Shown here in pieces: positions 54,338 to 63,997 of a stretch of DNA of 64,000 nt. The notes beneath the pieces were generated by a model. The model worked only from the letters and a program-made list of their open reading frames with translations, made no database searches and was not told the DNA's origin. Location: the NCBI RefSeq assembly GCF_001045455.1, contig NZ_LFNE01000003.1, forward strand, positions 372,001 to 436,000, in the 5' to 3' direction. This stretch comes from Chryseobacterium sp. FH2. Its GTDB lineage: Bacteria; Bacteroidota; Bacteroidia; Flavobacteriales; Weeksellaceae. The translations under genes and the position numbers were made by a program. The first letter of the stretch is position 1; each line of letters starts with the position of its first letter.

Positions 54338-54923
54338 TCAAGCAAAAAAAGACCAAACACAGGAATTAATCAAAGAGACAGCAAAGAATTTATTCTTTGT
54401 GAAAGGGAAGTTTGATGCTACGACGCAAGAAATTGCTGACGCAGCAGGAGTAAACAGAACGCTTATCAACTATTATTTCCGTTCGAGGGATAATTTGATT
54501 CAGATCATTTTTGATGAAGCTCAAAAAGTAGAACAGGATAAATCTAAAGTTATCCAAAATTCTGATTTGCCTTTTAAAGAAAAAATGGCGCAGTTTATCG
54601 AGCATAGTTTATCGACAAGTCTTCAGTACCCATATTTGGAAACCTATATCGTTTCGCAGATTAACAAAGGAAATTGTCATAAAAGAGACATCGAAGAAGA
54701 TGAATTAAAGAAACTATACAAAGACATAAAAAAAGAAATGAAATTGGGAAATATCGAAACAATGGAACCTATTCAGTTTGTTTTAAATATGGTTTCATTA
54801 TTAGTCTTCCCAAGTGCAGTCAGGCCATTATTAATGGAAAATCTTATGATAAGCGATGAAAAATTTGATAAGATTATTGCCGCAAGAAAGGAGATTATTT
54901 TAAATATGTTATTTAAAAATTAA
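54330..54923 (+). CDS. TetR/AcrR family repressor of the efflux operon
   Basis: 197 residues. The N-terminal helix-turn-helix (about 10-55) reads 'FDATTQEIADAAGVNRTLINYYF', split over two helices, and is typical of TetR. The rest is an alpha-helical ligand domain. It precedes tolC, adaptor and RND pump genes in the same direction, and repeats at its promoter point to autoregulation. The inducing compound is unknown. Residue 1 lies inside the second operator copy. Confidence 0.92.
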   Translation: MSNQAKKDQTQELIKETAKNLFFVKGKFDATTQEIADAAGVNRTLINYYFRSRDNLIQIIFDEAQKVEQDKSKVIQNSDLPFKEKMAQFIEHSLSTSLQYPYLETYIVSQINKGNCHKRDIEEDELKKLYKDIKKEMKLGNIETMEPIQFVLNMVSLLVFPSAVRPLLMENLMISDEKFDKIIAARKEIILNMLFKN

Positions 54924-55020
54924 ACAACATATTAAAGTATTTTAGGAAATGGTTCGTCATTTAGAAATAAAAACATTGAAGAAGAAAATTACATTAAAAA
55001 AATAAACGAAGTAATAAATT

Positions 55021-56373
55021 ATGAAAAGAAAACGTATAACTGCAAAAAGGCTAAAAATTGGGATAGCTGCTGCATTTATGATTTTCAGCTTTTCATCGGT
55101 GTCTGCTCAACAGCAGGTTTCTCTGCAAGAAGCAATCAAACAGGCACTGCAAAATAAAGCAGAAGCCAAAAAAGCTGCTTTACAGATCAAAAAAGCTGAA
55201 TATAAAATTGATGAAGCCAGAGCGGGGGCTTTGCCTCAGATAAGCGCTACGGCAGGTTTAACCTATAATCCTGTTATTCAGGAATCTTTGCTTGAATTTG
55301 CCGGAGAAAGGATAAGAGCTCAGTTGGGGCAGCCTTGGAGTTCAACAGCTTCTGTACAGCTTCAACAGGCGATTTTTGATCAGAGAGTTTTTACAGGCCT
55401 TAAAGCTGCGAAATCTACAAGAGAGTTTTATGTATTAAATGCTCAGTTGACAAACGAACAAATCATCGAAAATGTTGCAACAGCTTATTATCAGGTTTTT
55501 GTTCAGGAAGAAAATTTGAAGACAGTGGAAGCAAGCTATGCTAACACAGAAAGGGTGAGGAATGTTATTAAAAGCTTAGTAGATAACGGTTTGGCAAAAG
55601 CGATAGATTTAGATCGTACAAACGTTCAGCTGACTAATATTGGCTCAAATAAGCAAACATTAATCAACTCTGTAGAGCTTTCAAAAAATGCATTGAAGTT
55701 TTATATGGGAATCCCGATTTCTACAGATATTGAGCTTGAGGAAAAATCGATCGAGCCAAAACCTGAACTGATTGCGAGCAATGTGAATCTTGATGACCGT
55801 ACAGAAGTCAAAGTTTTAAATAAAAATAGAGAGCTTCTTGTATACAATAAAAAGGCGACGGAAGCTTATTTGTATCCGACGGTGAATTTGGTGGCTAATT
55901 ACGGCTGGGGAGGACAAGGAAGAAAATTCCCTCTTACCAACGGGATGAATAACGGAGTTCTTTGGAGCGATTACTCGGCGATTGGCTTAAATATTAATAT
56001 CCCAATTTTCACAGGTGGCGCTACGAAAGCAAAAATCAATCAGGCAGAAATTGATATTCAGGATTTAGATCAGGATATTCAAAATACTCAATTAAATTTA
56101 AGCTTAGATTACAAAAATGCAATTACCAATATGGAAAATGCATTAATCAATATCGAGAGTATGAAAGATAATGCAGGTTTGGCGGAAAGGGTTCAGAAAA
56201 ATACCCAGGCAAATTACCAATATGGTCTGGCAACACTTACAGAAGTTTTAGATGCTGAAAATGCTCTTACCCAAGCTAAACAGAACTATGCAAATGCCTT
56301 ATTAGATTACAAACAGGCGGAAATAAAATTAATCAAGGCTAAAGGAGAATTAAACACACTACAAAACCCGTAA
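55021..56373 (+). CDS. TolC family outer membrane efflux protein
   Basis: 450 residues with a signal peptide ending near 'SVSAQ' (residue 29). Two outer membrane efflux protein repeats of long helices are visible ('VSLQEAIKQALQNKAEAKKA' opens the first, 'LDAENALTQAKQNYANALLDY' lies near the end, in parts). It forms the outer membrane channel of a tripartite pump. The adaptor gene starts six bases after its stop. Confidence 0.93.
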   Translation: MKRKRITAKRLKIGIAAAFMIFSFSSVSAQQQVSLQEAIKQALQNKAEAKKAALQIKKAEYKIDEARAGALPQISATAGLTYNPVIQESLLEFAGERIRAQLGQPWSSTASVQLQQAIFDQRVFTGLKAAKSTREFYVLNAQLTNEQIIENVATAYYQVFVQEENLKTVEASYANTERVRNVIKSLVDNGLAKAIDLDRTNVQLTNIGSNKQTLINSVELSKNALKFYMGIPISTDIELEEKSIEPKPELIASNVNLDDRTEVKVLNKNRELLVYNKKATEAYLYPTVNLVANYGWGGQGRKFPLTNGMNNGVLWSDYSAIGLNINIPIFTGGATKAKINQAEIDIQDLDQDIQNTQLNLSLDYKNAITNMENALINIESMKDNAGLAERVQKNTQANYQYGLATLTEVLDAENALTQAKQNYANALLDYKQAEIKLIKAKGELNTLQNP

Positions 56374-56379
56374 TAAACT

Positions 56380-57441
56380 ATGAAAAAAACTTTAATATAT
56401 ATCATCGTCGCAGCTGTACTTATAGGTTTAGCCGCATATAAAATCGCTGATAATAAGAAGAAACAGGAAACAGAAGTAAAAGAAGTTGCTAAGCAGGTTG
56501 ATAAAATCAACGTAAATGTTGTAACTGTTGCAAGAGAAAATATCGATACAGATTATACTGCAAACGGAACTTTTCTGCCAAAACAGGAAATGAACCAGTC
56601 TTCTGAGATTGCGGGACGTATTGTAAGTGTTATGGTAAAAGAAGGTTCGAAAGTTTCTGCAGGACAGACCTTGGCAACAATCAAAAAAGATGCTATCGAA
56701 GTTGATATTTCTCAGGCTCAAAATAACCTGCAGAATGCAATTATTGATAATCAGCGTTACGAAAACGCCTTTAAAACAGGAGGTGTTACAAAGCAACAGC
56801 TTGATAACTCAAGATTACAGTTAAAAAATGCTCAGGCCGCAGTAAGAGCTCAGGGAGTAAGGGTAAATGATACAAGTATCCGTGCAGGAATCAGCGGAAC
56901 TATCAATAAAAAAATGGTTGAGCCGGGAACTGTAGTATCTCCGGGGACTTCAATGTTTGAAATCGTTAATATTAACAGCTTAAAACTTTCAGTTTTGGTG
57001 GATGAAAGCCAGATTGGAAGAATTCAGCTAGGTCAGGAAGTCCCTATTAAGGTAAATGTTTTGCCGGAAGATTCTTTCAGTGGCAGAATTACATTTATTG
57101 CTCCTAAAAGTGATGCTTCTTTGAATTTCCCGGTTGAAATTGAAGTTCAAAACAGAGGAAATCTAAAAGCAGGTATGTACGCAACGGCTTTGTTTAAGAC
57201 AAATCATGGTGCTGAAACTCAAAATATGTTAACAGTTCCTGCGGAAGCTTTCGTAAATGGGGTAAGCTCAGGACAATTATTTATCGTGAGCAACGGAACG
57301 GCTAAATTAATCAAAGTACAGACAGGAAAAGTATACGGAGATAAAGTTCAGATCCTAAGCGGATTGAATGGTGGTGAACAAGTAATTACCAGCGGACAAA
57401 TCAACCTTGATAACGGTTCAAAAATCAATATCGTAAAGTAA
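56380..57441 (+). CDS. RND efflux periplasmic adaptor (membrane fusion protein)
   Basis: 353 residues. An N-terminal membrane anchor (about 5-21) is followed by the lipoyl/hairpin region ('AGRIVSVMVKEGSKVSAGQT', 'VEPGTVVSPGTSMFEIVN') and the beta-barrel and membrane-proximal domains. It links the inner membrane pump and the TolC channel. No lipobox is seen, so anchoring is by the helix. It starts six bases after tolC and ends six before the pump gene. Confidence 0.93.
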   Translation: MKKTLIYIIVAAVLIGLAAYKIADNKKKQETEVKEVAKQVDKINVNVVTVARENIDTDYTANGTFLPKQEMNQSSEIAGRIVSVMVKEGSKVSAGQTLATIKKDAIEVDISQAQNNLQNAIIDNQRYENAFKTGGVTKQQLDNSRLQLKNAQAAVRAQGVRVNDTSIRAGISGTINKKMVEPGTVVSPGTSMFEIVNINSLKLSVLVDESQIGRIQLGQEVPIKVNVLPEDSFSGRITFIAPKSDASLNFPVEIEVQNRGNLKAGMYATALFKTNHGAETQNMLTVPAEAFVNGVSSGQLFIVSNGTAKLIKVQTGKVYGDKVQILSGLNGGEQVITSGQINLDNGSKINIVK

Positions 57442-57447
57442 GAGAAG

Positions 57448-60400
57448 ATGAAGTTAGCAGAAATATCCATTAAAAGACCGTCCCTCGTTATCGTATTGTT
57501 TACGATACTTACGCTGGGTGGTCTATTAAGTTACTCCATGATGGGGTACGAGTTGATTCCGAAGTTTGAAACCAATATGGTAACGATTTCCACAGTGTAT
57601 CCGGGAGCATCACCTTCTGAGGTGGAAACTTCAGTTACGCGAAAGATTGAAGATGCCGTGGGTTCTTTGGAAAACGTAAAAAAAGTAGAATCTTCATCAT
57701 ATGAAAGTTTATCGGTAATTATGGTTCAGTTGAATACAGGTGCCGATGTAAACTATGCTTTGAATGATGCACAAAGAAAGGTAAACGCTATTTTGGCAGA
57801 CCTTCCGGACGATGCAGATCCGCCATCATTGCAAAAATTCTCATTAGATGATCTCCCGATTATGACGTTGAGTATTTCCAGTGATAAACTTAATAATAAA
57901 GATCTTTATGATCTTTTAGATAAAAAAATAGAACCTATTTTCTCTCGTGTAAATGGTGTTGCTCAGGTTGACCTTGTAGGTGGGCAGGAAAGAGAAATTC
58001 AGGTGAGTTTAGATGAAAAGAAAATGCAGGGATACGGTCTTGCAATTGCAGATGTACAGCAGGCAATTCTTTCTTCAAACTTGGATTTCCCTACGGGAGC
58101 TCTGAAAACAAGGACTTCAAGATCTACGATCAGACTTTCAGGAAAGTATAGAAGCGTAGCTGAAATGAGCAATCTTGTAGTTTCGAATAAAAATGGAGCT
58201 CAGGTTCGTTTGTCTGATATTGCTACAGTTTTCGATACACAAAAAGACGTAGAGAAAGTAGCGAGATACAATCAGAATTCAACTATTTTACTTCAGGTTA
58301 AAAAACAGTCTGATGCAAATGCGGTTGCGGTTTCAGAATTAGTTCAGAAAACAATTGCTCAGGTTCAGAATGATTATAAAACTCAGGCGATCAAAATCAA
58401 TATTGTAGATGATACTACAGACTTTACGCTTGAAGCTGCAGACCACGTAATTTTCGACTTATTTTTAGCGATTATTTTGGTGGCAGTAGTGATGTTATTA
58501 TTCCTTCACAATATAAGAAACGCATTCATCGTAATGGTTTCTATTCCGATGTCATTGATTGCGACAGTAATCGGAATGTATCTGATGGGATATACCTTAA
58601 ACCTGATGAGTTTATTAGGACTTTCACTGGTTGTTGGTATTCTTGTGGATGATGCGATTGTGGTTTTGGAAAACGTTTATCGTCACATGGAGATGGGGAA
58701 AAGCAGAATTCGTGCAGCGTACGATGGTGCTTCTGAGATTGGATTTACCGTAACAGCAATTACTTTAGTAATTGTGGTAGTATTCTTACCGATTGCGATG
58801 AGTTCGGGATTAGTATCTGATATCCTGGCGCAGTTCTGCGTAACGGTAGTTATTGCTACATTATTGTCCTTATTAGCTTCATTTACCATCATTCCTTGGT
58901 TATCTTCAAGATATGGTAAACTAGTGCATTTGACAGGTAAAAATCCTTTTGAGAAATTTATCCTTTGGTTTGAAAAGCAATTGGAAAAATTCACACACTG
59001 GATTACAGGAATTTTGGAATGGGCTTTAAAAACAACATTAAGAAGAGTGATGACTGTTGTAGTAACATTTATTATTTTAATTTCTTCGTTTATGTTGGTT
59101 GCATTCGGATTTATCGGAGGCGAATTCTTCCCTAAAATGGATAGAGGACAGTTCCTTGTTCAGATGGAATTACCAAAAGACGCTTCTGTTGAAAAAACCA
59201 ACCAAGTTACTTTAGCTGTTGAAAAATACCTTAGGAATGATAAAGATGTAGTTGATATGATTACAACAGTAGGTCAGCAGTCATCAGGTTTTGGTGGAGC
59301 ACAGGCTACATTGTATCAATCAGAAATTCAGGTAATTTTGGTAGATAAATCTGAACGTAATGAAAGTACAGATATTAAATCTGCTAAAATCAAGAGAGCT
59401 TTAGAAGAAAAATTCACAGGAGTTGAGTTTAAAACAGCACCAATCGGATTAATGGGAGCAGATAATGCACCAATTGAAATGGTTGTCACCGCTCAGGATA
59501 ACGAAACAGCCAATAAAGAGGCACAAAGAATTTTAGAACTACTGAAAAAAGTTCCTGGTTCTGTGGATGCTGAATTATCAACTGACTCTGGAAATCCGGA
59601 AGTTCAGGTGAATATCGACAGGGATAAAATGGCTTCTTTAGGGTTAAATCTTTCGGGTGTAGGACAAACAATGCAGACTGCATTCAGTGGAAATACAGAC
59701 GGAAAATTCAGGGCAGGAGAATATGAATATGATATCAATATCCGTTTTGGTGATGCCAACAGACAATCAATTGATGATGTGAGAAACCTGATGTTTACAA
59801 ATCCTCAGGGAGAACAGATAAGGTTAAGCCAGTTTGCTGATGTAAAAATGGGTTCAGGACCAAGTTTATTGGAACGTAGAGATAAAGCCCCTTCTGTAAA
59901 GGTAAAATCTAAAGTAGTTGGTCGTCCTGTAGGAGATGTTGCAAACGAGTGGGCTGCGATGTTTATGGATAATGAAAAGACAAAACCTGCTGGTGTAAGT
60001 TACATCTGGAGTGGTGATATGGAAAACCAGACAGAAGGTTTCGGTACATTAGGAATCGCTTTGATGGCGGCTATTGTATTGGTTTACCTGGTAATGGTTT
60101 CGTTATATGACTCATTTGTATATCCGTTTGTGGTATTATTCTCAATTCCTTTGGCGTTGATTGGAGTAATGGTAATTCTTGCTATCACAGGAAATTCATT
60201 AAATATCTTTACGATGCTGGGGATGATCATGTTGATTGGTTTGGTAGCGAAGAATGCGATTATGATTGTCGATTTTGCGAATATGAGGAAAGCGGCAGGA
60301 GCTAATACACATGATGCTTTGATTCAGGCAAACCACGCACGTCTTCGTCCGATTTTAATGACTACGATTGCGATGATTTTCGGTATGATTCCAATTGCGA

Positions 60401-60636
60401 TTGCAAAAGGAGCCGGAGCCGAGATGAATAACGGATTGGCTTGGGTAATTATTGGCGGTTTGACATCGTCATTATTCCTTACTTTGATTATTGTACCGGT
60501 AGTTTATTCATTATTTGATTCAATCTTAAGGAGAATGGGCAAACATGAAAAAATAGACTACGAAGCTGAGATGAAAGCCGATTATGAGCATAGAGAACTA
60601 AGTGAAGACGGATTTACTCCAAAACACGTAGACTAA
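57448..60636 (+). CDS. RND family efflux pump permease (AcrB-like)
   Basis: 1062 residues, usual length. Twelve transmembrane helices in two halves, each with a large periplasmic loop. 'ISTVYPGASPSEVETSVTRK' is the porter-domain opening. The proton-relay acidic residues are in 'VVGILVDDAIVVLENVYRH', and the second half has 'LIGLVAKNAIMIVDFANMRK'. It exports hydrophobic or amphiphilic compounds using the proton gradient. Sequence does not give the substrate. It ends the operon. Confidence 0.95.
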   Translation: MKLAEISIKRPSLVIVLFTILTLGGLLSYSMMGYELIPKFETNMVTISTVYPGASPSEVETSVTRKIEDAVGSLENVKKVESSSYESLSVIMVQLNTGADVNYALNDAQRKVNAILADLPDDADPPSLQKFSLDDLPIMTLSISSDKLNNKDLYDLLDKKIEPIFSRVNGVAQVDLVGGQEREIQVSLDEKKMQGYGLAIADVQQAILSSNLDFPTGALKTRTSRSTIRLSGKYRSVAEMSNLVVSNKNGAQVRLSDIATVFDTQKDVEKVARYNQNSTILLQVKKQSDANAVAVSELVQKTIAQVQNDYKTQAIKINIVDDTTDFTLEAADHVIFDLFLAIILVAVVMLLFLHNIRNAFIVMVSIPMSLIATVIGMYLMGYTLNLMSLLGLSLVVGILVDDAIVVLENVYRHMEMGKSRIRAAYDGASEIGFTVTAITLVIVVVFLPIAMSSGLVSDILAQFCVTVVIATLLSLLASFTIIPWLSSRYGKLVHLTGKNPFEKFILWFEKQLEKFTHWITGILEWALKTTLRRVMTVVVTFIILISSFMLVAFGFIGGEFFPKMDRGQFLVQMELPKDASVEKTNQVTLAVEKYLRNDKDVVDMITTVGQQSSGFGGAQATLYQSEIQVILVDKSERNESTDIKSAKIKRALEEKFTGVEFKTAPIGLMGADNAPIEMVVTAQDNETANKEAQRILELLKKVPGSVDAELSTDSGNPEVQVNIDRDKMASLGLNLSGVGQTMQTAFSGNTDGKFRAGEYEYDINIRFGDANRQSIDDVRNLMFTNPQGEQIRLSQFADVKMGSGPSLLERRDKAPSVKVKSKVVGRPVGDVANEWAAMFMDNEKTKPAGVSYIWSGDMENQTEGFGTLGIALMAAIVLVYLVMVSLYDSFVYPFVVLFSIPLALIGVMVILAITGNSLNIFTMLGMIMLIGLVAKNAIMIVDFANMRKAAGANTHDALIQANHARLRPILMTTIAMIFGMIPIAIAKGAGAEMNNGLAWVIIGGLTSSLFLTLIIVPVVYSLFDSILRRMGKHEKIDYEAEMKADYEHRELSEDGFTPKHVD

Positions 60637-60660
60637 AATATAACAGCCTTTAATTAATCG

Positions 60661-60690
60661 AAAAGCGCATCAGAAATGATGCGCTTTTTT
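60661..60690 (+). terminator. Terminator of the efflux operon
   Basis: A 12-bp perfect stem (60661-60672 with 60677-60688) with a GAAA loop and T run. Confidence 0.9.
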
Positions 60691-60865
60691 GATGCCATTG
60701 CGATGAGTAAAACGAAGAAGCAATCTCAAAATTATAAATACTAGTAAATAACTTTCTCTTTGCTGAGTGAAACGCCTTTACAGACGAAAAATATTTTCAA
60801 AAATTTAACCAGAAAATTTGCGCTCTTTACGTTAAAAAATTATCATCAGTAATAGAAATAAAAAA

Positions 60866-60887
60866 GCTTCCAGAATTATCTGAAAGC
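60866..60887 (-). terminator. Terminator of the J-domain/KTSC gene
   Basis: A 9-bp stem (60866-60874 with 60879-60887) with one mismatch-free G-T allowance. On the minus strand it is followed by a T run. Confidence 0.75.
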
Positions 60888-60911
60888 CTCATTTATTTTA
60901 TATATGAAAAA

Positions 60912-61358
60912 TTAATCTGCCATCACCTCGCCAGACTTTCTGAAGACAAAACTTCCATAGATATGTCTTCTTGCAAAGCGACTTGGTGAATCCGCATTTA
61001 CCATTTTGATGTATGTATTTTTTGGAACACCAATATATTCGTATGTTTTTCCGTTTAAATGCTGAACTGTCAAAACTGACTTCTCCAAATAAAAATCCTG
61101 AATATTAGATTTTGTAATCGTTTCCGTATATTCTTCTTTATATTTTTCCTGCGTTTCCGGGTTAATGCTTACCAAAAAATGATAGGCTTCAATCACAGAT
61201 TTGCTTTTTTCCTCTGCTTCCAGCTTTCCCACTTCATCATTGATAAATTTATCAGGATGTGTGTCTTTCATCGTATTCCTGTAAATTGTCTTTAATTCCT
61301 TTAAAGTAACGGTTTTATCAACTTCAAGAAGCTTTCTGTATTCGCCTAATTTTTTCAT
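60912..61358 (-). CDS. J-domain-like protein fused to a KTSC domain
   Basis: 148 residues. The N-terminal 70 residues resemble a J domain, with the His-Pro-Asp loop in 'THPDKF' and the helix pattern of DnaJ. The C-terminal 60 residues fit the KTSC domain ('LNGKTYEYIGVPKNTYIKM', 'RFARRHIYGSF'), which is often found alone or with lysyl-tRNA synthetase-like proteins. The combination suggests a chaperone adaptor that stimulates DnaK on specific partners; this is inference. No DnaK gene is nearby. Confidence 0.82.
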   Translation of the reverse strand: MKKLGEYRKLLEVDKTVTLKELKTIYRNTMKDTHPDKFINDEVGKLEAEEKSKSVIEAYHFLVSINPETQEKYKEEYTETITKSNIQDFYLEKSVLTVQHLNGKTYEYIGVPKNTYIKMVNADSPSRFARRHIYGSFVFRKSGEVMAD

Positions 61359-61549
61359 AACTGCAAAATCCTTATTTCAGGGTGCAAAATTAAGGTTTTA
61401 AATTGAGAAAGTGTAAGTTATTCAGTATTAATTTATTTGTAGATAAAGAATATCTTGTTGAGATCATTTGAAAAAAATCTGGACATGCTTTTCAATATAA
61501 ATCATTCAACTTAGATTGAAATTTACAAATGAATATTTTAAACTTGGAT

Positions 61550-61579
61550 AATACAGAAAGAACTAGTTCTTTTTGTATT
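61550..61579. repeat. 30-base palindrome
   Basis: 15 bases pair with the next 15 with one G-T pair and no loop; centre AAGAACTAGTTCTT. There is no T run after it, so it may be an operator rather than a terminator. Confidence 0.6.
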
Positions 61580-61649
61580 ATATAATTACTTTTATTAAAT
61601 AACAAATAATGTGAAATTTATTAATTTAAATCTAAATTAAACAAAGAAA

Positions 61650-61669
61650 CAGGAGCCTTCTGGCTCCTG
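61650..61669 (-). terminator. Terminator of metE
   Basis: An 8-bp perfect stem CAGGAGCC/GGCTCCTG with a TTCT loop. On the minus strand it is followed by a T-rich run. Confidence 0.8.
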
Positions 61670-61681
61670 CAAACTAATATC

Positions 61682-63997
61682 TCAATTTTTCTTCTCCAAA
61701 AATTCCCCGCTCACTTCCCTTGAAGCCTCCACCATGGCGATCAGCGCTTTTTCTGTTTCATCCCAATGACGGGTTTTCAAACCACAATCAGGATTCACCC
61801 AAAGTTGCTGGGCAGGGATTACGGCTTGTGCTTTTTTTAGCAATTCTACCATTTCCTCTTTGGACGGGACCCTTGGTGAATGAATGTCGTAAACTCCAGG
61901 TCCAATCTCATTCGGATATTTGAAATCTGCAAAAGCATTCAACAGTTCCATTTGGCTTCTGGAGCATTCTATCGTAATGACGTCTGCATCCATATCGGCG
62001 ATATTTTGAATGATATCATTAAATTCAGAATAACACATGTGCGTGTGAATCTGGGTGGCATCTTCCACACCGCTTGCCGAAATTCTGAAGGCTTCAACCG
62101 CCCATTTCAGATAATTCTGCCAGTCGGATTGCCTCAACGGAAGCCCTTCACGAATCGCCGGTTCATCAATCTGGATGATTCTGATTCCTGCTTTTTCCAA
62201 ATCATTCACCTCATCACGAATCGCCAAAGCAATCTGTTTACAAGTCAACGAACGAGGTTGATCATCACGCACAAAAGACCATTGAAGAATCGTCACAGGC
62301 CCAGTCAACATTCCTTTTACCCATTTTTGAGTCAACGATTGAGCGTACTCCGACCAATACACCGTCATCGGATCCGGCCTGTGAACGTCTCCGAAAATCA
62401 CCGGAGGTTTTACGCAACGGCTTCCGTAGCTTTGAACCCATCCGTTTTGAGTAAAGGCAAATCCGGCCAACTGTTCCCCGAAATATTCCACCATATCATT
62501 TCGCTCGAATTCTCCGTGAACTAACACGTCAATCCCGATTTCTTCCTGCCAACGAATCGTTCTTTCGGTTTCCTGTTTCAATAAGATATCATATTGTTCG
62601 GCATTCAATTCACCTTTTTTGAATTTTGCCCGCCAACTTCTCACTTCTTTCGTCTGTGGAAACGAACCAATGGTTGTTGTCGGAAATAAAGGAAGCTGCA
62701 GAACCTCCTGCTGGCTTTTTTTTCGTATACTAAACAGGGAATTCCTATGTGTATCTTCTTCAGTGGTTACATCAACACGGTCTTTTACTTTTTCATTGTG
62801 AATTAATGTTGAAATTCTACGGTTTTCAATCGCCTTTTTATTTTCTGCCAGCTCCTGTAAGGCATTGTAATCCGGGTTTTCTGAAGTGAGTTTTTTTAAA
62901 TTAACAATTTCATAGACTTTTTGTTTTGCAAAAGACATCCATTGCTTGATTTCAGGAGACAGGATTTCATCATTTTTCTCTGAATCAAGATCAAAAGGAG
63001 AGTGGAGCAGTGAACATGAAGGTGCAATGAAAATTCTTTCTGATCCTATCTTTTGAATCGCTTTATTAATAAAAGCCAGAGATTTGCTGAAATCATTTCT
63101 CCAAATATTTCTTCCGTCGACGATTCCTAATGAAAGGCTTAAAGTGTTTGGAATCGTATATAAAACTTCATCCAATTGTTCAGGACAACGAACCAAATCA
63201 AGGTGTAAGACATCCATTGGAAGGGAAACTGCCAAAGAAAGGTTGTCCTTTAAACCTTCAAAATAAGTTGCTACAATGAATTTAAGTTTCGGGAACTGTT
63301 TTCTGATTTCGGCATAAATAAACTGATAGGTTTCTTTCGTTTTTTCATTTAAATCTAACGCTAAAAATGGCTCATCAAACTGAATATATTCTGCACCATG
63401 ATTTTCCAGTTCCTTTAAAATTTGAAGATAAACCGGAAGCAAATTTTGCGCTAAATCTAACTTATCAAAACCTTCTTCTTTTTCTTTTCCCAATAAGAGA
63501 TACGTCAGCAAACCGATAATCACAGGTTTTGCATTGATTCCGGCCTGCTTTGCACTGATGAATTCCTGGATAATTTTATTGGAGAATAATTTAAATTCCT
63601 GATTTTTATGAAATTCTGGAACGATATAATGATAATTGGTATCAAACCATTTGGTCATTTCCATAGCAGTAATGTCTAATCCATCCTGCTGGAAACCTCT
63701 TGCCATCGCAAAATAAAGATCAAATTCAGATTTTTTGGAAGTAATTTCCTGATAACGTCCCGGTATTGCCCCGACTGTCAATGTCATATCCAAGACTTGA
63801 TCATAATAGGAAAAATCGTTGCAGGGAATAAGATCAATTCCTGCTTCCTGCTGCAGTTTCCAATTGTTTTGGGCAATGGTTTTTCCAACTTCTAACAATT
63901 TATCCAAAGCTATTTTGCCTGACCAATATTGCTCGCAGGCTTTTTTGAGTTCTCTGTTGCTACCAATACGCGGATAGCCAAGTAGGTGCGTTTGCAT
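61682..63997 (-). CDS. metE: Cobalamin-independent methionine synthase
   Basis: 771 residues, complete; the start codon lies three bases from the window edge. The N-terminal domain begins 'THLLGYPRIGSNRELKKACE', and the C-terminal catalytic domain has 'TTIGSFPQTKEVR'. Zinc ligands His653 and Cys655 in 'HTHMCYSEF' and Cys738 in 'NPDCGLKTR' match E. coli MetE. It transfers methyl from 5-methyltetrahydropteroyl-triglutamate to homocysteine, the last step of methionine synthesis. Its promoter region lies outside the window, so any riboswitch cannot be judged. Confidence 0.97.
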   Translation of the reverse strand: MQTHLLGYPRIGSNRELKKACEQYWSGKIALDKLLEVGKTIAQNNWKLQQEAGIDLIPCNDFSYYDQVLDMTLTVGAIPGRYQEITSKKSEFDLYFAMARGFQQDGLDITAMEMTKWFDTNYHYIVPEFHKNQEFKLFSNKIIQEFISAKQAGINAKPVIIGLLTYLLLGKEKEEGFDKLDLAQNLLPVYLQILKELENHGAEYIQFDEPFLALDLNEKTKETYQFIYAEIRKQFPKLKFIVATYFEGLKDNLSLAVSLPMDVLHLDLVRCPEQLDEVLYTIPNTLSLSLGIVDGRNIWRNDFSKSLAFINKAIQKIGSERIFIAPSCSLLHSPFDLDSEKNDEILSPEIKQWMSFAKQKVYEIVNLKKLTSENPDYNALQELAENKKAIENRRISTLIHNEKVKDRVDVTTEEDTHRNSLFSIRKKSQQEVLQLPLFPTTTIGSFPQTKEVRSWRAKFKKGELNAEQYDILLKQETERTIRWQEEIGIDVLVHGEFERNDMVEYFGEQLAGFAFTQNGWVQSYGSRCVKPPVIFGDVHRPDPMTVYWSEYAQSLTQKWVKGMLTGPVTILQWSFVRDDQPRSLTCKQIALAIRDEVNDLEKAGIRIIQIDEPAIREGLPLRQSDWQNYLKWAVEAFRISASGVEDATQIHTHMCYSEFNDIIQNIADMDADVITIECSRSQMELLNAFADFKYPNEIGPGVYDIHSPRVPSKEEMVELLKKAQAVIPAQQLWVNPDCGLKTRHWDETEKALIAMVEASREVSGEFLEKKN

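Larger units (their letters stand above)
61359..61681. other. Gene-free stretch between metE and the J-domain gene
   Basis: It holds the metE terminator (61650-61669), a near-perfect palindrome (61550-61579), and AT-rich sequence that should contain the promoter of the J-domain gene. No open frame of note. Confidence 0.6.

Noticed and set aside
61880..62524. 214-codon open frame on the plus strand
   Set aside because: Antisense to metE over its conserved catalytic region; low-complexity composition and no motif.
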